DNA of 64,000 bases from Megalopta genalis (taxonomy: Eukaryota; Arthropoda; Insecta; Hymenoptera; Halictidae): contig NW_027476812.1 of the NCBI RefSeq assembly GCF_051020955.1, positions 1-64,000 on the forward strand, given 5' to 3'. This document shows, one piece after another, positions 63,061 to 64,000 of this stretch. Position 1 is the stretch's first letter; each line of letters starts with the position of its first letter. The position numbers were made by a program, and so were the translations under genes. Under the pieces are notes generated by a model, which was not told the DNA's origin, did not search any database, and saw nothing but the letters and a program-made list of their open reading frames with translations.

Positions 63061-64000
63061 TTCCCCTGCATTTGAAGCTATGTCACTTATATCCCAAGTG
63101 TTTGAAGCTAAATCATTTGTTTCGCATGGATTTGAAGATAAACTTTCTACCTCGCATTAATTTTAACTAAATCATTTGTTTCGCATGGAATTGAACCTAT
63201 CTGGTTCTTTTTGTCTGCATTTGAAGCTATGCCACTTATATCGCAAGTATTTGAAGCTAAATCATTGTTTTCGCATGGATTTGAAGCTAAACCATCAACA
63301 TCGCATTGATTCGAAGCTAAATCATTTGTTTCGCTTAGATCTGAAGCTAACTCGTTTGTTTCGTCTTTATTTGAAGATATATCACTTATATCGCAAGTAT
63401 CTGAACCTGAATCATTTGTTTCGCATGGATTTGAAGGTAAACCTTCTACATCGCATTGAATAGAATCTAAATCATGTGATTCGCTTGGATTGGAAGCTAA
63501 CTCGTTTGTTTCGTCTGCATTTGAAGCTATATCACTTATATCCCAAGTGTTTGAAGCTAAATCATTTGTTTCGCATGGATTTGAAGCTAATCCTTCTACA
63601 TCTCATGGATTTGAAGCTAAACCATCAACATCGCATTGATTCGAAGCTAAATCATTTGTTTCTCATGGATTTGAAGCTAGCTCGTTTGTTTCGTCTGTAT
63701 TTGAAGATATATCACTTATATCGCAAGTATCTGAACCTGAATCATTTGTTTCTTATGGACTTGAAACTAAGCCTTCTACCTCGCATTGATCTGAAGCTAA
63801 ATCATTTGTGTCTCATGGATTTGTAGCTAAACCTTCCACATAGCATTGATTTGAAGCTTAAACATGTGATTTGCATGGATTCGATGCTAACTTGTTTGTT
63901 TCCCCTGCATTTGAAGCTATATCACTTATATCGTAAGTATCTGATGCTAAAACATTTGTTTCGCTTCGATTTGAAGCTATACCTTCTACATTGCATTGAT
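63060..64000 (-). repeat. Return of the 37.6-kb block at the window end
   Basis: From about 63090 the sequence matches 37591 onward at offset about 25,496 (63176 to 37680), including the 29-bp variant cattaattttaactaaatc near 63157. After about 63570 it follows the arrangement seen near 38820 and then 32760. The array continues beyond the window. Confidence 0.88.

Noticed and set aside
1..64000. CRISPR array (regular repeats of about 30 bp)
   Set aside because: The repeats are directly adjacent with no unique spacers, and the variable halves themselves recur in fixed A-E order.
1..64000. Annotating each of the many open frames of 60-400 codons as genes
   Set aside because: They are frames of the same stop-poor 30-bp monomer on both strands, overlap one another, often start at non-ATG codons and are cut by 29- or 31-bp monomers.
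1..64000. Telomeric repeats or tRNA-derived SINEs in the array
   Set aside because: No TTAGG/TTAGGG-type runs and no A/B-box-plus-tail structure were seen.

Overview
The window is almost entirely one very large tandem-repeat (satellite-like) array. The basic unit is 30 bp, with a near-invariant core (atttgaagcta on the top strand for most of the window) followed by a variable half. Five monomer types recur in fixed order and form a 150-bp higher-order repeat (HOR): A (gaagctaaatcatttgtttc), B (ctaaaccttctacatcgc), C (ctaaatcatgtgtttcgc), D (ctaactcgtttgtttc) and E (ctatatcacttatatcgc). By length there are about 2,100 monomers. The consensus monomer A has 10 G/C in 30 bases, so the array is AT-rich. 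I recognise no conventional gene, tRNA, rRNA, CRISPR array or bacterial element.

Layout. 1-1745: the array in opposite orientation (agcttcaaat on top), ending in a head-to-head switch at about 1746. 1746-4440: diverged array. 4440-8080: array with 1.66-kb and 0.6-kb internal duplications. 8080-19640: subfamily rich in 'cccctgc' D monomers and 'tgatgctaaatcattttttt' A monomers. 19640-26750: subfamily rich in 'gctgctaaatcatg' C monomers, with a near-identical 1,950-bp tandem duplication. 26750-39830: two diverging copies of a roughly 5.85-kb block. 39830-41690: a 31-bp-variant subfamily interrupted by a solo LTR at 40625-41128. 41690-50760: a 3,151-bp block present nearly three times. 50760-55450: a further copy of the 34.8-40.6 kb block. 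55450-63060: return of the 8-19 kb subfamily. 63060-64000: return of the 37.6-kb block. The array is therefore a mosaic of blocks amplified at several scales, with copy-to-copy length differences that are mostly multiples of 30 or 150 bp, as expected from unequal exchange in register.

The only non-satellite DNA is a 504-bp, more GC-rich insert at 40625-41128. It starts TGTT, ends AACA and is flanked by a perfect 5-bp duplication (ACTTA), which fits a solo LTR of an LTR retrotransposon. A duplicated copy of the same satellite segment at about 55442 has the unoccupied site. The LTR is packed with hairpins, including three about 30 bp apart with the same loop and compensating stem changes.

Organism: a eukaryote, from the HOR satellite plus solo LTR. 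An insect or other arthropod is a guess I cannot prove from this window. Three of the six frames of the 30-bp consensus are open, so long open frames occur on both strands. I treat them as by-products of the repeat, because 29- and 31-bp monomers, stop-bearing variants and lack of ATG starts break them repeatedly. A cysteine-bearing decapeptide repeat read from the minus strand is flagged as the coding hypothesis to test.
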